DNA from: Bradyrhizobium sp. SZCCHNS1050
Lineage (GTDB): Bacteria; Pseudomonadota; Alphaproteobacteria; Rhizobiales; Xanthobacteraceae
Length of the DNA stretch: 64,000 bases
NCBI RefSeq assembly: GCF_032484785.1
Contig: NZ_JAUETR010000001.1
Location: forward strand, 5,025,501 to 5,089,500
Reading direction: 5' to 3'
The notes beneath the pieces are model-generated. The model did no database searches, had not been told where the DNA came from, and saw nothing but the letters and a program-made list of their open reading frames with translations. Every line of letters starts with the position of its first letter. Position 1 is the stretch's first letter. Positions 52,299-61,603 of the stretch are shown one piece after another. A program made the translations under genes and the position numbers.

Positions 52299-53237
52299 AT
52301 GACCGCGGCGTCCAACCCAAATCCTTCGAACCGATGGCATGTCGGGCTGATCGGCTACGGCGAGGTCGGCAAGATCCTCGCCGAGGATCTGCGCAAGGAC
52401 GGCGTGCGCGTCTCGGCCTATGACGTCAAGCTGGCCGACTCGCGCGGCGACGCGATGCGTGACCACGCCGACAGCATCGGCGTGACGCTGGCCGCATCGC
52501 ATGCGGAGCTGGCGGCGGAGGCCGACTTCATCGTCTCCGCGGTGACCGCCAGCCAGGACGTGGCCGTCGCCGAGGCCTGCGCTGCAGCCATCAAGCCTGG
52601 CGCGTGGTTCCTCGACTTCAACTCGGCCTCGCCCGGCGCCAAGCAGCGCGCCGCCGCGCTGATCGACGGCGCCGGCGGCCGCTATGTCGAGGGCGCGGTC
52701 ATGACCTCGGTGCCGCCGTATCGCATCAAGGTGCCGCTGCTGCTCGGCGGCGCCGGCGCGCGCGAGTTGGCGCCGCTGCTCAACGATCTTGGCTTCGCCG
52801 CCAAGCCCGCCAGCGACAAGCTCGGCGTCGCCTCGGCGACCAAGATGTGCCGCAGCATCATGATCAAGGGCCTCGAGGCGATGGTGATCGAGAGCTTCAC
52901 CACCGCGCGCGCCTATGGCGTCGAGGACGCGGTGCTGGCTTCGCTGCAGGAGACGTTCCCCGGCATCGACTGGGAGAAGCAGGGCGCCTATTTCTTTCAG
53001 CGCGTGATCGAGCATGGCCGCCGCCGCGCCGAGGAGGTGAGGGAGGTTGCCGAGACCGTGCGCGACATCGGGCTGACGCCGTGGTCGGCGGAAGGCACCG
53101 CCGAGCGCCAGGCCTGGGTCGCCGATCTCGCCGATGGCGGCCTGTTCGGCACCCGCGGCACCAAGGAATTCGCGCGCAGCCCGGACTGGCGCACCGAGGC
53201 CGATCGCATTCTCAACAAGATCAAGTCCAAGGAGTAG
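52299..53237 (+). CDS. NAD(P)-dependent oxidoreductase, 6-phosphogluconate dehydrogenase-like with DUF1932 domain
   Basis: A 312-residue protein. The N-terminal Rossmann part begins HVGLIGYGEVGKILAEDLRKDG and has FIVSAVTASQDV and LDFNSASPGAKQRAA; the middle has YVEGAVMTSVPPY and the Lys-containing SATKMCRSIMIKGLEAMVIE, followed by the all-helical DUF1932-type end. It resembles 3-hydroxyisobutyrate/6-phosphogluconate dehydrogenase-like enzymes. Its reaction in the 4,5-cleavage pathway is not known to me. Start: ATG 52299, or a TTG at 52293 overlapping the ligK stop. It lies between ligK and ligI, where some related operons hold the tautomerase. Confidence 0.85.
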   Translation: MTAASNPNPSNRWHVGLIGYGEVGKILAEDLRKDGVRVSAYDVKLADSRGDAMRDHADSIGVTLAASHAELAAEADFIVSAVTASQDVAVAEACAAAIKPGAWFLDFNSASPGAKQRAAALIDGAGGRYVEGAVMTSVPPYRIKVPLLLGGAGARELAPLLNDLGFAAKPASDKLGVASATKMCRSIMIKGLEAMVIESFTTARAYGVEDAVLASLQETFPGIDWEKQGAYFFQRVIEHGRRRAEEVREVAETVRDIGLTPWSAEGTAERQAWVADLADGGLFGTRGTKEFARSPDWRTEADRILNKIKSKE

Positions 53238-53245
53238 GGAACCTC

Positions 53246-54160
53246 ATGGAGTTCCAGAAGACCCCGGGATGGCTCGACTGGTATGACGGCCCGTCGAAGC
53301 CGCGCTTCAAGGTGCCGGCCGGCAGTGTCGACGCGCATTGTCACGTGTTCGGCCCCGGCGCCGAATTCCCCTATGCGCCCGAGCGCAAGTACACCCCCTG
53401 CGACGCCTCCAAGCAGCAGCTCTATGCGCTGCGCGACCATCTCGGCTTCGCGCGCAACGTCGTGGTGCAGGCAACCTGCCACGGCGCCGACAACCGCGCC
53501 ATGGTCAATGCGCTGGTGCATTCCAACGGCAGGGCTCGCGGCGTCGCCACCGTCAAGCGCAGCGTCACCGACGAGGAACTGAAGGCGATGCACGACGCCG
53601 GCGTGCGCGGCGTCCGCTTCAATTTCGTCAAGCGCCTGGTTGACTTCACGCCCAAGGACGAGCTGATCGAGATCGCCAACCGCATCAGCAAGCTCGGCTG
53701 GCATGTCGTGATCTATTTCGAAGCCGTCGACCTGCCGGAGCTATGGGACTTCTTCACCTCGCTGCCGACCACGGTCGTCGTCGACCACATGGGCCGTCCT
53801 GATGTGACCAAGCCGGTCGATGGTCCGGAGTTCGAGCTGTTCGTGAAGTTCATGCGCGAGCACGGCAACGTCTGGTCCAAGGTGAGCTGCCCGGAGCGTC
53901 TCTCGGTCAAAGGACCGCCGGCGCTGAACGGCGAGCAGAGCGCCTATCGCGACGTGGTGCCGTTCGCCCGACGCATCGTCGAGACCTTCCCGGATCGCGT
54001 GCTGTGGGGCACCGACTGGCCGCATCCGAACCTGAAGGACCACATGCCGGACGACGGCCTGCTGGTCGACTTCATTCCGCATATCGCCGTCACCGCGGAG
54101 CTGCAGCACAAGCTCCTGGTCGACAATCCGATGCGGCTGTACTGGCCCGAAGAATCCTGA
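53246..54160 (+). CDS. ligI: 2-pyrone-4,6-dicarboxylate hydrolase LigI
   Basis: A 304-residue amidohydrolase: VDAHCHVFGPGAEFPYAPER with H31 and H33, ARGVATVKRSVTDEELKAM, GVRGVRFNFVKRLVD, and VLWGTDWPHPNLKDH with the conserved Asp (D257). The characterised LigI has two His and an Asp at similar places. It hydrolyses the lactone 2-pyrone-4,6-dicarboxylate to 4-oxalomesaconate (keto/enol forms). Start ATG 53246 after GGAGTAGGGA; the open frame is much longer upstream but lies in the dehydrogenase gene. ligA follows after 12 nt. Confidence 0.95.
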   Translation: MEFQKTPGWLDWYDGPSKPRFKVPAGSVDAHCHVFGPGAEFPYAPERKYTPCDASKQQLYALRDHLGFARNVVVQATCHGADNRAMVNALVHSNGRARGVATVKRSVTDEELKAMHDAGVRGVRFNFVKRLVDFTPKDELIEIANRISKLGWHVVIYFEAVDLPELWDFFTSLPTTVVVDHMGRPDVTKPVDGPEFELFVKFMREHGNVWSKVSCPERLSVKGPPALNGEQSAYRDVVPFARRIVETFPDRVLWGTDWPHPNLKDHMPDDGLLVDFIPHIAVTAELQHKLLVDNPMRLYWPEES

Positions 54161-54172
54161 AGGAGGGAAGCG

Positions 54173-54562
54173 ATGTCGCTCGACAAACCCTATACCGACG
54201 TTCCCGGCACGACCATCTTCGACGCGGACATGTCGCGGATGGGCTATCACCTCAACCAGTTCTGCATGTCCCTGATGAAGGCGGAGAACCGCGCCCGCTT
54301 CAAGGCCAATGAGCGCGCCTATCTCGACGAATGGCCGATGAGCGAGGAGCAGAAGCAGGCCGTGCTCGACCGCGACCTCAACCGCTGCATTGCGCTCGGC
54401 GGCAACATCTACTTCCTCGCCAAGATCGGCGCGACCGACGGCAAGAGCTTTCAGCAGATGGCGGGCAGCATGACCGGCATGACCGAGGACCAGTACCGCG
54501 AGATGATGATCAAGGGCGGCCGCTCGGTCGAGGGCAACCGCTACACCGGGGAGAAGAAGTAA
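54173..54562 (+). CDS. ligA: Protocatechuate 4,5-dioxygenase alpha subunit LigA
   Basis: A 129-residue small subunit: IFDADMSRMGYHLNQFCMSL, ANERAYLDEWPMSEEQKQAVLDRDLNRCIALGGNIYFLAKI and DGKSFQQMAGSMTGMTEDQYREMM, typical LigA. It pairs with LigB to ring-open protocatechuate at the 4,5 position with Fe(II) and oxygen. The ATG has AGGAGGGAAGC upstream. The stop TAA directly abuts the ATG of ligB. Confidence 0.96.
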   Translation: MSLDKPYTDVPGTTIFDADMSRMGYHLNQFCMSLMKAENRARFKANERAYLDEWPMSEEQKQAVLDRDLNRCIALGGNIYFLAKIGATDGKSFQQMAGSMTGMTEDQYREMMIKGGRSVEGNRYTGEKK

Positions 54563-55426
<864 letters not shown>

Positions 55427-55427
55427 T

Positions 55428-56387
55428 ATGGCCAAGACCATCAAGGTCGCGCTCGCCGGCGCCGGCGCCTTCGGCATCAAGCATCTCGACGGCATCAAGA
55501 ACATCGACGGGGTCGAGGTGGTGTCGCTGGTCGGCCGCCGCTTCGACCAGACCAAGGAAGTCGCCGACAAATACGGCATCAAGCACGTCTCGACCGAGCT
55601 CGCCAACAGCCTCAAGCTGCCGGAGGTCGATGCCGTCATCCTCTGCACGCCGACCCAGATGCATGCGGCGCAGGCGATCGACTGCCTCAAGGCCGGCAAG
55701 CATGTCCAGGTCGAGATTCCGCTCGCCGACTCGCTGAAGGACGCGCAGCAGGTGGTGGAGCTGCAGAAGGAGACCAAGCTGGTCGCTATGTGCGGCCACA
55801 CCCGCCGCTTCAATCCCAGCCACCAGTTCGTGCACAAGAAGATCAAGGCCGGCGAATTCCACATCCAGCAGATGGACGTGCAGACCTACTTCTTCCGCCG
55901 CACCAACATGAACGCGCTGGGCCAGCCGCGCAGCTGGACCGACCATCTGCTGTGGCACCACGCCGCCCACACCGTCGACCTGTTCGCCTATCAGGCGGGC
56001 TCGCCGATCGTGAAGGCCAATGCGATCCAGGGTCCGATCCACCCGACCCTGGGCATCGCCATGGACATGTCGATCCAGCTCAAGGCCGCCAATGGCGCGA
56101 TCTGCACGCTGTCGCTGTCGTTCAACAATGACGGCCCGCTCGGCACCTTCTTCCGCTACATCGGCGACACCGGCACCTATATCGCCCGCTACGACGATCT
56201 GGTGAACGGCAAGGAAGAGAAGATCGACGTCTCCAAGGTCGACGTCTCCATGAACGGCATCGAGCTGCAGGACCGCGAGTTCTTCGCCGCGATCCGCGAG
56301 GGCCGCGAGCCCAACGCCTCCGTTGCCCAGGTGCTGCCCTGCTACCAGGTGCTGCACGATCTCGACGTGCAGCTCGCCAAGGGCTGA
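55428..56387 (+). CDS. ligC: 4-carboxy-2-hydroxymuconate-6-semialdehyde dehydrogenase LigC
   Basis: A 319-residue Gfo/Idh/MocA-type dehydrogenase: KVALAGAGAFGIKHLDGI at the start, VILCTPTQMHAAQAIDCLKAGKHVQVEIPLADS, and CGHTRRFNPSHQFVHKKI, all typical of LigC. It oxidises the ring-cleavage product (as cyclic hemiacetal) with NADP to 2-pyrone-4,6-dicarboxylate, the substrate of LigI. Last gene of the lig operon; a hairpin follows. Confidence 0.95.
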   Translation: MAKTIKVALAGAGAFGIKHLDGIKNIDGVEVVSLVGRRFDQTKEVADKYGIKHVSTELANSLKLPEVDAVILCTPTQMHAAQAIDCLKAGKHVQVEIPLADSLKDAQQVVELQKETKLVAMCGHTRRFNPSHQFVHKKIKAGEFHIQQMDVQTYFFRRTNMNALGQPRSWTDHLLWHHAAHTVDLFAYQAGSPIVKANAIQGPIHPTLGIAMDMSIQLKAANGAICTLSLSFNNDGPLGTFFRYIGDTGTYIARYDDLVNGKEEKIDVSKVDVSMNGIELQDREFFAAIREGREPNASVAQVLPCYQVLHDLDVQLAKG

Positions 56388-56396
56388 TACTTCTTC

Positions 56397-56430
56397 CCTC
56401 CTCGCGCGCGTTGCGCGTGAGGAGGTTTCT
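56397..56430. terminator. Bidirectional terminator between ligC and the minus-strand operon
   Basis: CCTCCTC ... GAGGAGG forms a stem with a further GCGCG/CGCGC inner pair and one bulge, followed by TTTCT on the plus strand. It lies between the converging ends of ligC and the minus-strand binding-protein gene, so it can end both transcripts. Confidence 0.6.
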
Positions 56431-56444
56431 ACGATGGCGCAGAT

Positions 56445-57599
56445 CTACGGCGCCTTGGACGGCTTCAGCTTCGGCAGCGTCGCGACGATCTTCTGCTTGC
56501 CGTCGACGATCTCGGCCAGGAAGCTCTCACGGTCGATGTCGCCGTTCTGGTCCCAGCTTGCCTCCATCAGCATGCCCGGCGCCTTGTCCGGCGTCAGCGT
56601 CAATCCCTTCATGGTGGCGCCGAAAGCGTGGCCGTCGAACTTGCCGATCATCTCGGTCACGTATTTGACGAGATAGACCGCGGTATAGCCCTTGATGCCG
56701 TTATGGTCGGGCCAATAGCGGTAGCGCTCGTTGAACTTCTTCGCAAAGGCCTGGATGGCTGGGACCGGCGCATCCGCGCTCAGGCCGACATGGCCGCGCA
56801 CGCCGTTGGCGGCGGGGCCTGCGAGCTCCACGACCTTCTGGCTGAGCAGCGTCGTCTCTCCGAACAGCGGCACCGACAATCCCTGACGTTTGGCCTCGAT
56901 CAGGAAACGCGCGCTTTCTTCCTCGTTGGTGTAGACGAAGATCGCGTCGGCCTTGACGTTCTTCAGCTTGATGACGTCGGAGCCGAAATCGACCTGGCCC
57001 TGCTCGGTCGACAGGTCGGACACGACGTCGATGCCGCGGGCCTTCACCTCCTTGACGAAGCTGTCGCGGCCGCCTTTGCCGAAATCGTTGTTCACCCAGA
57101 CCACCGCGACGGACTTCACGTTCAGCTGGTCATGCAGATAGTTGGCGATCTTCGGCATGCTGAACTGCTGGCCGAAGGCGGTGCGGAAGATCCAGGGATT
57201 GCCCTGCGTCGTGATATCGGCGGCCTCGGCGCCGACGATCTGCGGCACCTCGGCCTGCTGCGTCAGCGCCATGTTGACCTTGACCGAGCCCGAATAGATC
57301 GGCCCCAACACCACATAGGGCTCGCGGTCGAGCACCTTCTGCACCTGGGCCCGGGAGACGCCGGGATTGCTCTGGGTGTCGAGGTGCTCGGTCGCAATCT
57401 TGCGGCCGAGAATGCCTCCGGCATTGTTGATCTCGTCGACCGCCAGGGCGACGCCATCGCGCCAGTTCGTGCCCGACACGGCTCCGGGGCCGGACAGCTC
57501 GACGACATCGGGAATGTAGACGGTGTTCTCTGCCCAGGCCAAACCCGTCCACAATGACATGGCGGCCGCCAAGCCGCTCAATCTTCCCAGATGCCTCAT
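56445..57599 (-). CDS. LivK-type ABC transporter substrate-binding protein, second
   Basis: A 384-residue Peripla_BP_6 protein with signal peptide (LSGLAAAMSLWTGLAWA). After it come VYIPDVVELSGPGAVSGTNW, AVDEINNAGGILGRKIATEH, PYVVLGPIYSGSVKVNMALTQ, WVNNDFGKGGRDSFVKEV and DAIFVYTNEEESARFLIEAKRQ. It resembles binding proteins for branched-chain amino acids or aromatic acids. No permeases or ATPases of this type are in the window. It is the last gene of the minus-strand three-gene unit behind aroE and the amidohydrolase, and its start overlaps nothing. Confidence 0.88.
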   Translation of the reverse strand: MRHLGRLSGLAAAMSLWTGLAWAENTVYIPDVVELSGPGAVSGTNWRDGVALAVDEINNAGGILGRKIATEHLDTQSNPGVSRAQVQKVLDREPYVVLGPIYSGSVKVNMALTQQAEVPQIVGAEAADITTQGNPWIFRTAFGQQFSMPKIANYLHDQLNVKSVAVVWVNNDFGKGGRDSFVKEVKARGIDVVSDLSTEQGQVDFGSDVIKLKNVKADAIFVYTNEEESARFLIEAKRQGLSVPLFGETTLLSQKVVELAGPAANGVRGHVGLSADAPVPAIQAFAKKFNERYRYWPDHNGIKGYTAVYLVKYVTEMIGKFDGHAFGATMKGLTLTPDKAPGMLMEASWDQNGDIDRESFLAEIVDGKQKIVATLPKLKPSKAP

Positions 57600-57623
57600 G
57601 ACGTCCTCCCGATTGTTTTTTGC

Positions 57624-58475
57624 TTATGATGATGAACTTGCGGGTGCCTCTGCAAAACCCAGTAGTCGCGACGGCGTTCGCCATAGCAGCCGGTGCTGAT
57701 CGTCCGGGTCCGGAAAGATCTCGGTAATGCCGGCCAGCAGCGGCCCGTAGTCGAGGCGTTCGGGCGCGCGCAGGAACGGCCAATCGGAGCCCCACACGCA
57801 GCGGTCGAGCGTGAAGGCCTCGACCAGCGCGGCGATGAACGGCCATGTGTCGGCGTACGGATAGGGCTGGCGCGCGAATTTGTAGTAGCCGGACAGCTTC
57901 ACATGCGCGTCGCGGTCGCGGCCGAGCGCGAGCAGGGCCTGGAAGGATGGGCGTTGCAGCCCATGCTCCACGGCAGGCCGGCCGCAGTGATCGAACACGA
58001 GGCGGACCGTCGACCGCTCGATGAGGGGCAGCAGGTCGAGCAACTGATCCTGCTCGACCTGGACCTGCAGAAACAGATCGAGGTCGGTCAGCTTGTCCAG
58101 CAGCGGCGCGGCGTCACGGTAATAGTCGGTGCCATGAAACGGCACGTTGAAGGCGACGCCGATGACGCCTGCGGCCTTCAACCGCTCCAGTTCTCCGATG
58201 TCGACGTCCTTCTCGACGACCGCGACGCCCTTGAACCTGCCATCTCCGAGCCTGAGTGTGTCGAGCAGGATGCGGCTGTCGGAGCCATAGCCGGAATTGG
58301 TTGCGACGATCAGCGCGTGCCGGACGTCGAAGACGTCGAGCACGCGAATGAGATGCGCGGCGGGCGCGATTTCCTGGCCGGTCGGACGATAGGGCGTATC
58401 CGGCGCGTAGGGGAAGCGCGCGGGATCGATGGCGTGGATGTGGCAATCGATCCTGGGGCCTGCCGGAAGTGCCAT
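57624..58475 (-). CDS. Amidohydrolase family protein (LigI-like lactonase)
   Basis: A 283-residue amidohydrolase: IDCHIHAIDPARFPYAPD near the N terminus, GVAVVEKDVDIGELERLKAAGV, VRLVFDHCGRPAVEHG and VWGSDWPFLRAPERLDYG with the conserved Asp. It belongs to the same group as LigI but is clearly different. It could open a lactone or hydrate an intermediate; the neighbouring shikimate/quinate dehydrogenase and binding protein suggest a hydroaromatic substrate. Both neighbours are 24 nt away on the same strand, so the unit is likely an operon. Confidence 0.85.
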   Translation of the reverse strand: MALPAGPRIDCHIHAIDPARFPYAPDTPYRPTGQEIAPAAHLIRVLDVFDVRHALIVATNSGYGSDSRILLDTLRLGDGRFKGVAVVEKDVDIGELERLKAAGVIGVAFNVPFHGTDYYRDAAPLLDKLTDLDLFLQVQVEQDQLLDLLPLIERSTVRLVFDHCGRPAVEHGLQRPSFQALLALGRDRDAHVKLSGYYKFARQPYPYADTWPFIAALVEAFTLDRCVWGSDWPFLRAPERLDYGPLLAGITEIFPDPDDQHRLLWRTPSRLLGFAEAPASSSS

Positions 58476-58499
58476 GGTCGAGCCCTCTCTGACCGACGT

Positions 58500-59342
58500 T
58501 CAGAACGTCGCCTGAATCGCCTTGATCAGTTCGGGCGTGACGTCGGGCAGAACCCCGAACCAGGCCTCGAAGGCGAGGCGGGCCTGGTTGAGCAGCAGGC
58601 CGAGCCCGTTCACCGTCGTGCAGCCGCGCCCGCGCGCGTCCACCAGGAAGGGCGTTTCGAGCGGTGTGTAGATCAGGTCCGCGACGAGCGTCTTCGCGGA
58701 CAGTCGTCCCAGATCGATCTCCAGTGCGGGCCTTCCGATCATGCCGCGATCGGTGCTGTTGATGAGCAGCGCGACATCGGCGACTGCCGCCGAACGATCA
58801 TCCCACGCCACCGTGCTGATGGCCGTCCCGAATTCGGCTGCGATGGACTGCGCCTTCTCGGTGGTGCGGTTGCTGATGCGGATGTCGCGGGCGCCATTCT
58901 CCAGCAGCGCCACAACGACCGCGCGCGCTGCACCGCCGGCCCCGAGCAAGAGAACAGGGCCTTCGTCGGCGCGCCAGTTCGGCCTGGCATCGCGCAGGCT
59001 CTGGACAAAGCCGTTGCCGTCATTGTTGAAGCCGCTCAGCGTGCCATCCGCTTCGACCACGATCGTGTTCACGGCGCCGATGCGTCGTGCGGTGTCGTTG
59101 ACCCGGTGCAGCAGCGGCATCGCCGTCTGCTTGTGCGGCATGGTCACGTTGCAGCCGCGGAATCCGAGCGCCACCAGCCCAGCCAGCGCATCCTTCAGCC
59201 GCTCCGGCTGAACCGCGAGCGGGACGTAGGCGCCGCGCAGGCCGTGCGCGTTGAGCCAGAAATTGTGGATCGTGGGCGAGCGGGAATGAGCGACGGGCAT
59301 GCCGATGACGCCAGCCAATCCGAATCCATTCGCTTGCGACAT
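58500..59342 (-). CDS. Shikimate/quinate 5-dehydrogenase family protein
   Basis: A 280-residue AroE-family enzyme: GMPVAHSRSPTIHNFWL with the shikimate-binding Ser pair, NVTMPHKQTAM with the catalytic Lys, FNNDGNGFV with the catalytic Asp, nucleotide motif GAGGAARAV and NRTTEKA, the NADP-type motif. It interconverts 3-dehydroshikimate and shikimate or the quinate pair. Since it heads a catabolic-looking operon next to protocatechuate genes, it may serve quinate/shikimate degradation to protocatechuate rather than biosynthesis. NAD/NADP and substrate preference cannot be told. The gene starts next to a 250-bp gap before amn. Confidence 0.85.
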   Translation of the reverse strand: MSQANGFGLAGVIGMPVAHSRSPTIHNFWLNAHGLRGAYVPLAVQPERLKDALAGLVALGFRGCNVTMPHKQTAMPLLHRVNDTARRIGAVNTIVVEADGTLSGFNNDGNGFVQSLRDARPNWRADEGPVLLLGAGGAARAVVVALLENGARDIRISNRTTEKAQSIAAEFGTAISTVAWDDRSAAVADVALLINSTDRGMIGRPALEIDLGRLSAKTLVADLIYTPLETPFLVDARGRGCTTVNGLGLLLNQARLAFEAWFGVLPDVTPELIKAIQATF

Positions 59343-59593
59343 GCTGCGCGATGACCTCCCTTTTCAGATATCGACCTGTTCCGGCCAATGTGAAACCGTC
59401 TTATGAGCAATGACGCGCACAGGCAATTGAAACATTCGGCCACAAATCCTTGTCGCAATGCAGCGCATCATGGCTCAACGTCCAGTTCATGGGCGTCGTC
59501 GCGTGACCCGCCCCCCTGGGCAAAGCCAGGGGTGATTTCTATGATTGCGCAAGTCTGCCTCGACGACCGTCCGCCGGATACAAAGGATCGCCA

Positions 59594-61078
59594 TTGACTG
59601 TCCAATCTCCGCCCCCCGTGGCAACAGAAACCTTCACCGACGCGGCCGCCGCGGTGGCCCGGCTCGAGGAGATCTACGAGCGCAATACCGCTTTCCTGCG
59701 CGGTCATTTCGAGGCCTATGCCAACGGCGTCGTGCCGGCGACACGGATCCGCGCGACCTATCCCTTCGTGCGGCTGACCACCGCAAGTCACGCCCGGCTC
59801 GACTCGCGTCTCGCCTATGGCTTCGTCGCGGGGCCCGGCGTGCACGAGACCAGCGTCACGCGGCCGGACCTGTTCCGCTCGTACCTGACCGAGCAGATCC
59901 GTCTGTTGATCGAGAATCATGGCGTGCCGGTCGAGATCGGCGAGTCGGCCGAGCCGATCCCGGTGCATTTCGCCTACCGCCGCGACATCAACATCGAGAC
60001 GGCGCTTCCGCACCACGAGAGCCCGCTGGTGACGCGCTCGCTGCGCGACGTGTTCGACGCTCCGGATCTTGCGACCATGGACGATGCGATCGCCGACGGC
60101 ACGCTCGGACTGAAGCCCGGCATGCCCGAGCCGCTGTCGCTGTTTCGCGCCGCGCGCGTCGACTACTCGCTGCGCCGGCTCTATCACTACACCGGGACCG
60201 ATCCCGACCATTTCCAGAACTTCGTGATCTTCACGAACTACCAGTTCTATGTCGACGCCTTCGCGGATTGGGGCCGCCAGCAACTGGCGGCCGGGCAGGG
60301 CGCAGCCGAGGCCTTCGTCGAGCCGGGCAACGTCATCACCCGCAATGCCCGTCTCGGCGGCGGCACCACCGGCTCCGCGCCGGCGCGCACGCCGCAGATG
60401 CCGGCGCTTCATCTCGTCGAGCCGGGGCACCAGGGCATCACGCTGATCAACATCGGTACTGGTCCGTCGAACGCGCGTAACGTCACCGACCACATCGCGG
60501 TGCTGCGGCCGCATGCCTGGCTGATGGTCGGCCACTGCGCGGGCCTGCGCAATACGCAGCGGCTCGGCGATTACGTGCTGGCGCACGGCTATGTCCGCGA
60601 GGACCATGTGCTCGACCAGGAGCTGCCACCCTGGGTGCCGATCCCGGCGCTCGCCGAGGTGCAGGTCGCGCTCGAGGAGGCCGTGGAGACGGTCACCGGC
60701 TATTCCGGGTTCGAGCTGAAGCGGGTGATGCGCACGGGCACCGTGGCCAGCGTCGACAACCGCAATTGGGAGATCTCCGGCCCGGCCGTCATCCATCGCC
60801 TCTCGCAGTCGCGCGCCATCGCGCTCGACATGGAGTCGGCCACAATCGCCGCCAACGGCTATCGTTTCCGCGTGCCCTACGGCACCTTGCTCTGCGTCTC
60901 CGACAAGCCGCTGCATGGCGAGATCAAGCTCGCCGGCATGGCGAGCGACTTCTATCGCCAGCGTGTCGGCCAGCATCTCCAGATCGGGCTGAAGGCGCTG
61001 GAGCTCTTGAAGCATCAGGAGTCGGAGCGGCTGCATTCGCGCAAGCTGCGCAGCTTCGCGGAGGTGGCCTTCCAGTAG
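59594..61078 (+). CDS. amn: AMP nucleosidase (TTG start)
   Basis: A 494-residue AMP nucleosidase. The N-terminal domain (AMNp_N) extends to about residue 180 and includes RLDSRLAYGFVAGPGVHETSV and the RIRATYPFVRL region. The C-terminal phosphorylase-like domain has GLRNTQRLGDYVLAHGYVRED and MESATIAANGYRFRVPYGTLLCVSDKP. It hydrolyses AMP to adenine and ribose 5-phosphate, controlling AMP levels. The start is a TTG with AAAGGA upstream; there is no upstream ATG. It is divergent from aroE and convergent with the HxlR gene. Confidence 0.93.
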   Translation: MTVQSPPPVATETFTDAAAAVARLEEIYERNTAFLRGHFEAYANGVVPATRIRATYPFVRLTTASHARLDSRLAYGFVAGPGVHETSVTRPDLFRSYLTEQIRLLIENHGVPVEIGESAEPIPVHFAYRRDINIETALPHHESPLVTRSLRDVFDAPDLATMDDAIADGTLGLKPGMPEPLSLFRAARVDYSLRRLYHYTGTDPDHFQNFVIFTNYQFYVDAFADWGRQQLAAGQGAAEAFVEPGNVITRNARLGGGTTGSAPARTPQMPALHLVEPGHQGITLINIGTGPSNARNVTDHIAVLRPHAWLMVGHCAGLRNTQRLGDYVLAHGYVREDHVLDQELPPWVPIPALAEVQVALEEAVETVTGYSGFELKRVMRTGTVASVDNRNWEISGPAVIHRLSQSRAIALDMESATIAANGYRFRVPYGTLLCVSDKPLHGEIKLAGMASDFYRQRVGQHLQIGLKALELLKHQESERLHSRKLRSFAEVAFQ

Positions 61079-61092
61079 CGGCCTTTGGCCGC
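61078..61092. terminator. Short hairpin between amn and the HxlR gene
   Basis: GCGGCC-TTT-GGCCGC, a 6-bp stem with a 3-base loop at the converging ends of amn and the HxlR gene. There is no T-tract, so it is only a weak candidate. Confidence 0.35.
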
Positions 61093-61098
61093 CTGGGA

Positions 61099-61500
61099 TC
61101 AGCGACTCCGGCGCTCGTCGAAGGCCTGCCGGGCCTGCTCGACCTCCGGCATCTTGGCGATGGTCCAGGCATAGAGCGCGCGGAACGGGGGCTGCAGGGT
61201 ACGGCCGAGCGGCGTGATCTCGTACTGAACCGCGACCGGCGAGTCCGCGATCACCTCGCGGGCGACGAGGCCGTTGCGCTCGAGCCGGCGCAGGCATTGC
61301 GTCAGCGCCTTCTGGGTGACGCCCTCGAGCTGCTTCTTGATCGCGTTGAAGCGCAGTGGACCGGAGTCCAGCACGGCCAGCACCATCATCGACCATTTGT
61401 CGGCGATCTGGTCGATCAGCACCCGGCTCGGACATTCCGACGAGAAGTGCTGCGGCTTGCAGCGGAGCGGGGCGGTCTGTGATGTCGATGCGGCGGTCAC
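61099..61500 (-). CDS. HxlR-family transcriptional regulator (GTG start)
   Basis: A 133-residue HxlR protein: ECPSRVLIDQIADKWSMMVLAVL, GPLRFNAIKKQLEGVTQKALTQCLRRLERNGLV and the wing to SPVAVQYEITPLG. Family proteins often sense electrophiles or quinones through a Cys; here Cys occurs in RCKPQHFSSECPSR. It is divergent from the old-yellow-enzyme gene with 103 bp between, the classic arrangement of a repressor and an ene-reductase for stress by electrophiles or quinones. The start is GTG. Confidence 0.92.
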   Translation of the reverse strand: MTAASTSQTAPLRCKPQHFSSECPSRVLIDQIADKWSMMVLAVLDSGPLRFNAIKKQLEGVTQKALTQCLRRLERNGLVAREVIADSPVAVQYEITPLGRTLQPPFRALYAWTIAKMPEVEQARQAFDERRSR

Positions 61501-61522
61501 GACAGCAGTTTCCTCCGATATA

Positions 61523-61558
61523 CCTGAGCGACTTCGGGTGCCTGATTGACTTCAGGTT
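61523..61558. promoter_or_regulatory. Tandem 18-bp direct repeat with inverted symmetry, proposed HxlR operator
   Basis: CCTGAGCGACTTCGGGTG and CCTGATTGACTTCAGGTT are adjacent 18-bp copies (14 matches). Each has CCTGA-N6-TCAGG type symmetry, perfect in the second copy. They lie in the 103-bp gap between the divergent hxlR and ene-reductase genes and overlap the likely -35 TTGACT (61546-61551) with TATACT at 61566-61571. A bound regulator would block both promoters. Confidence 0.55.
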
Positions 61559-61603
61559 TACGAAGTATACTGGAGCGGTTCCGAACGCAATGGAGCCCCC
61601 TGA

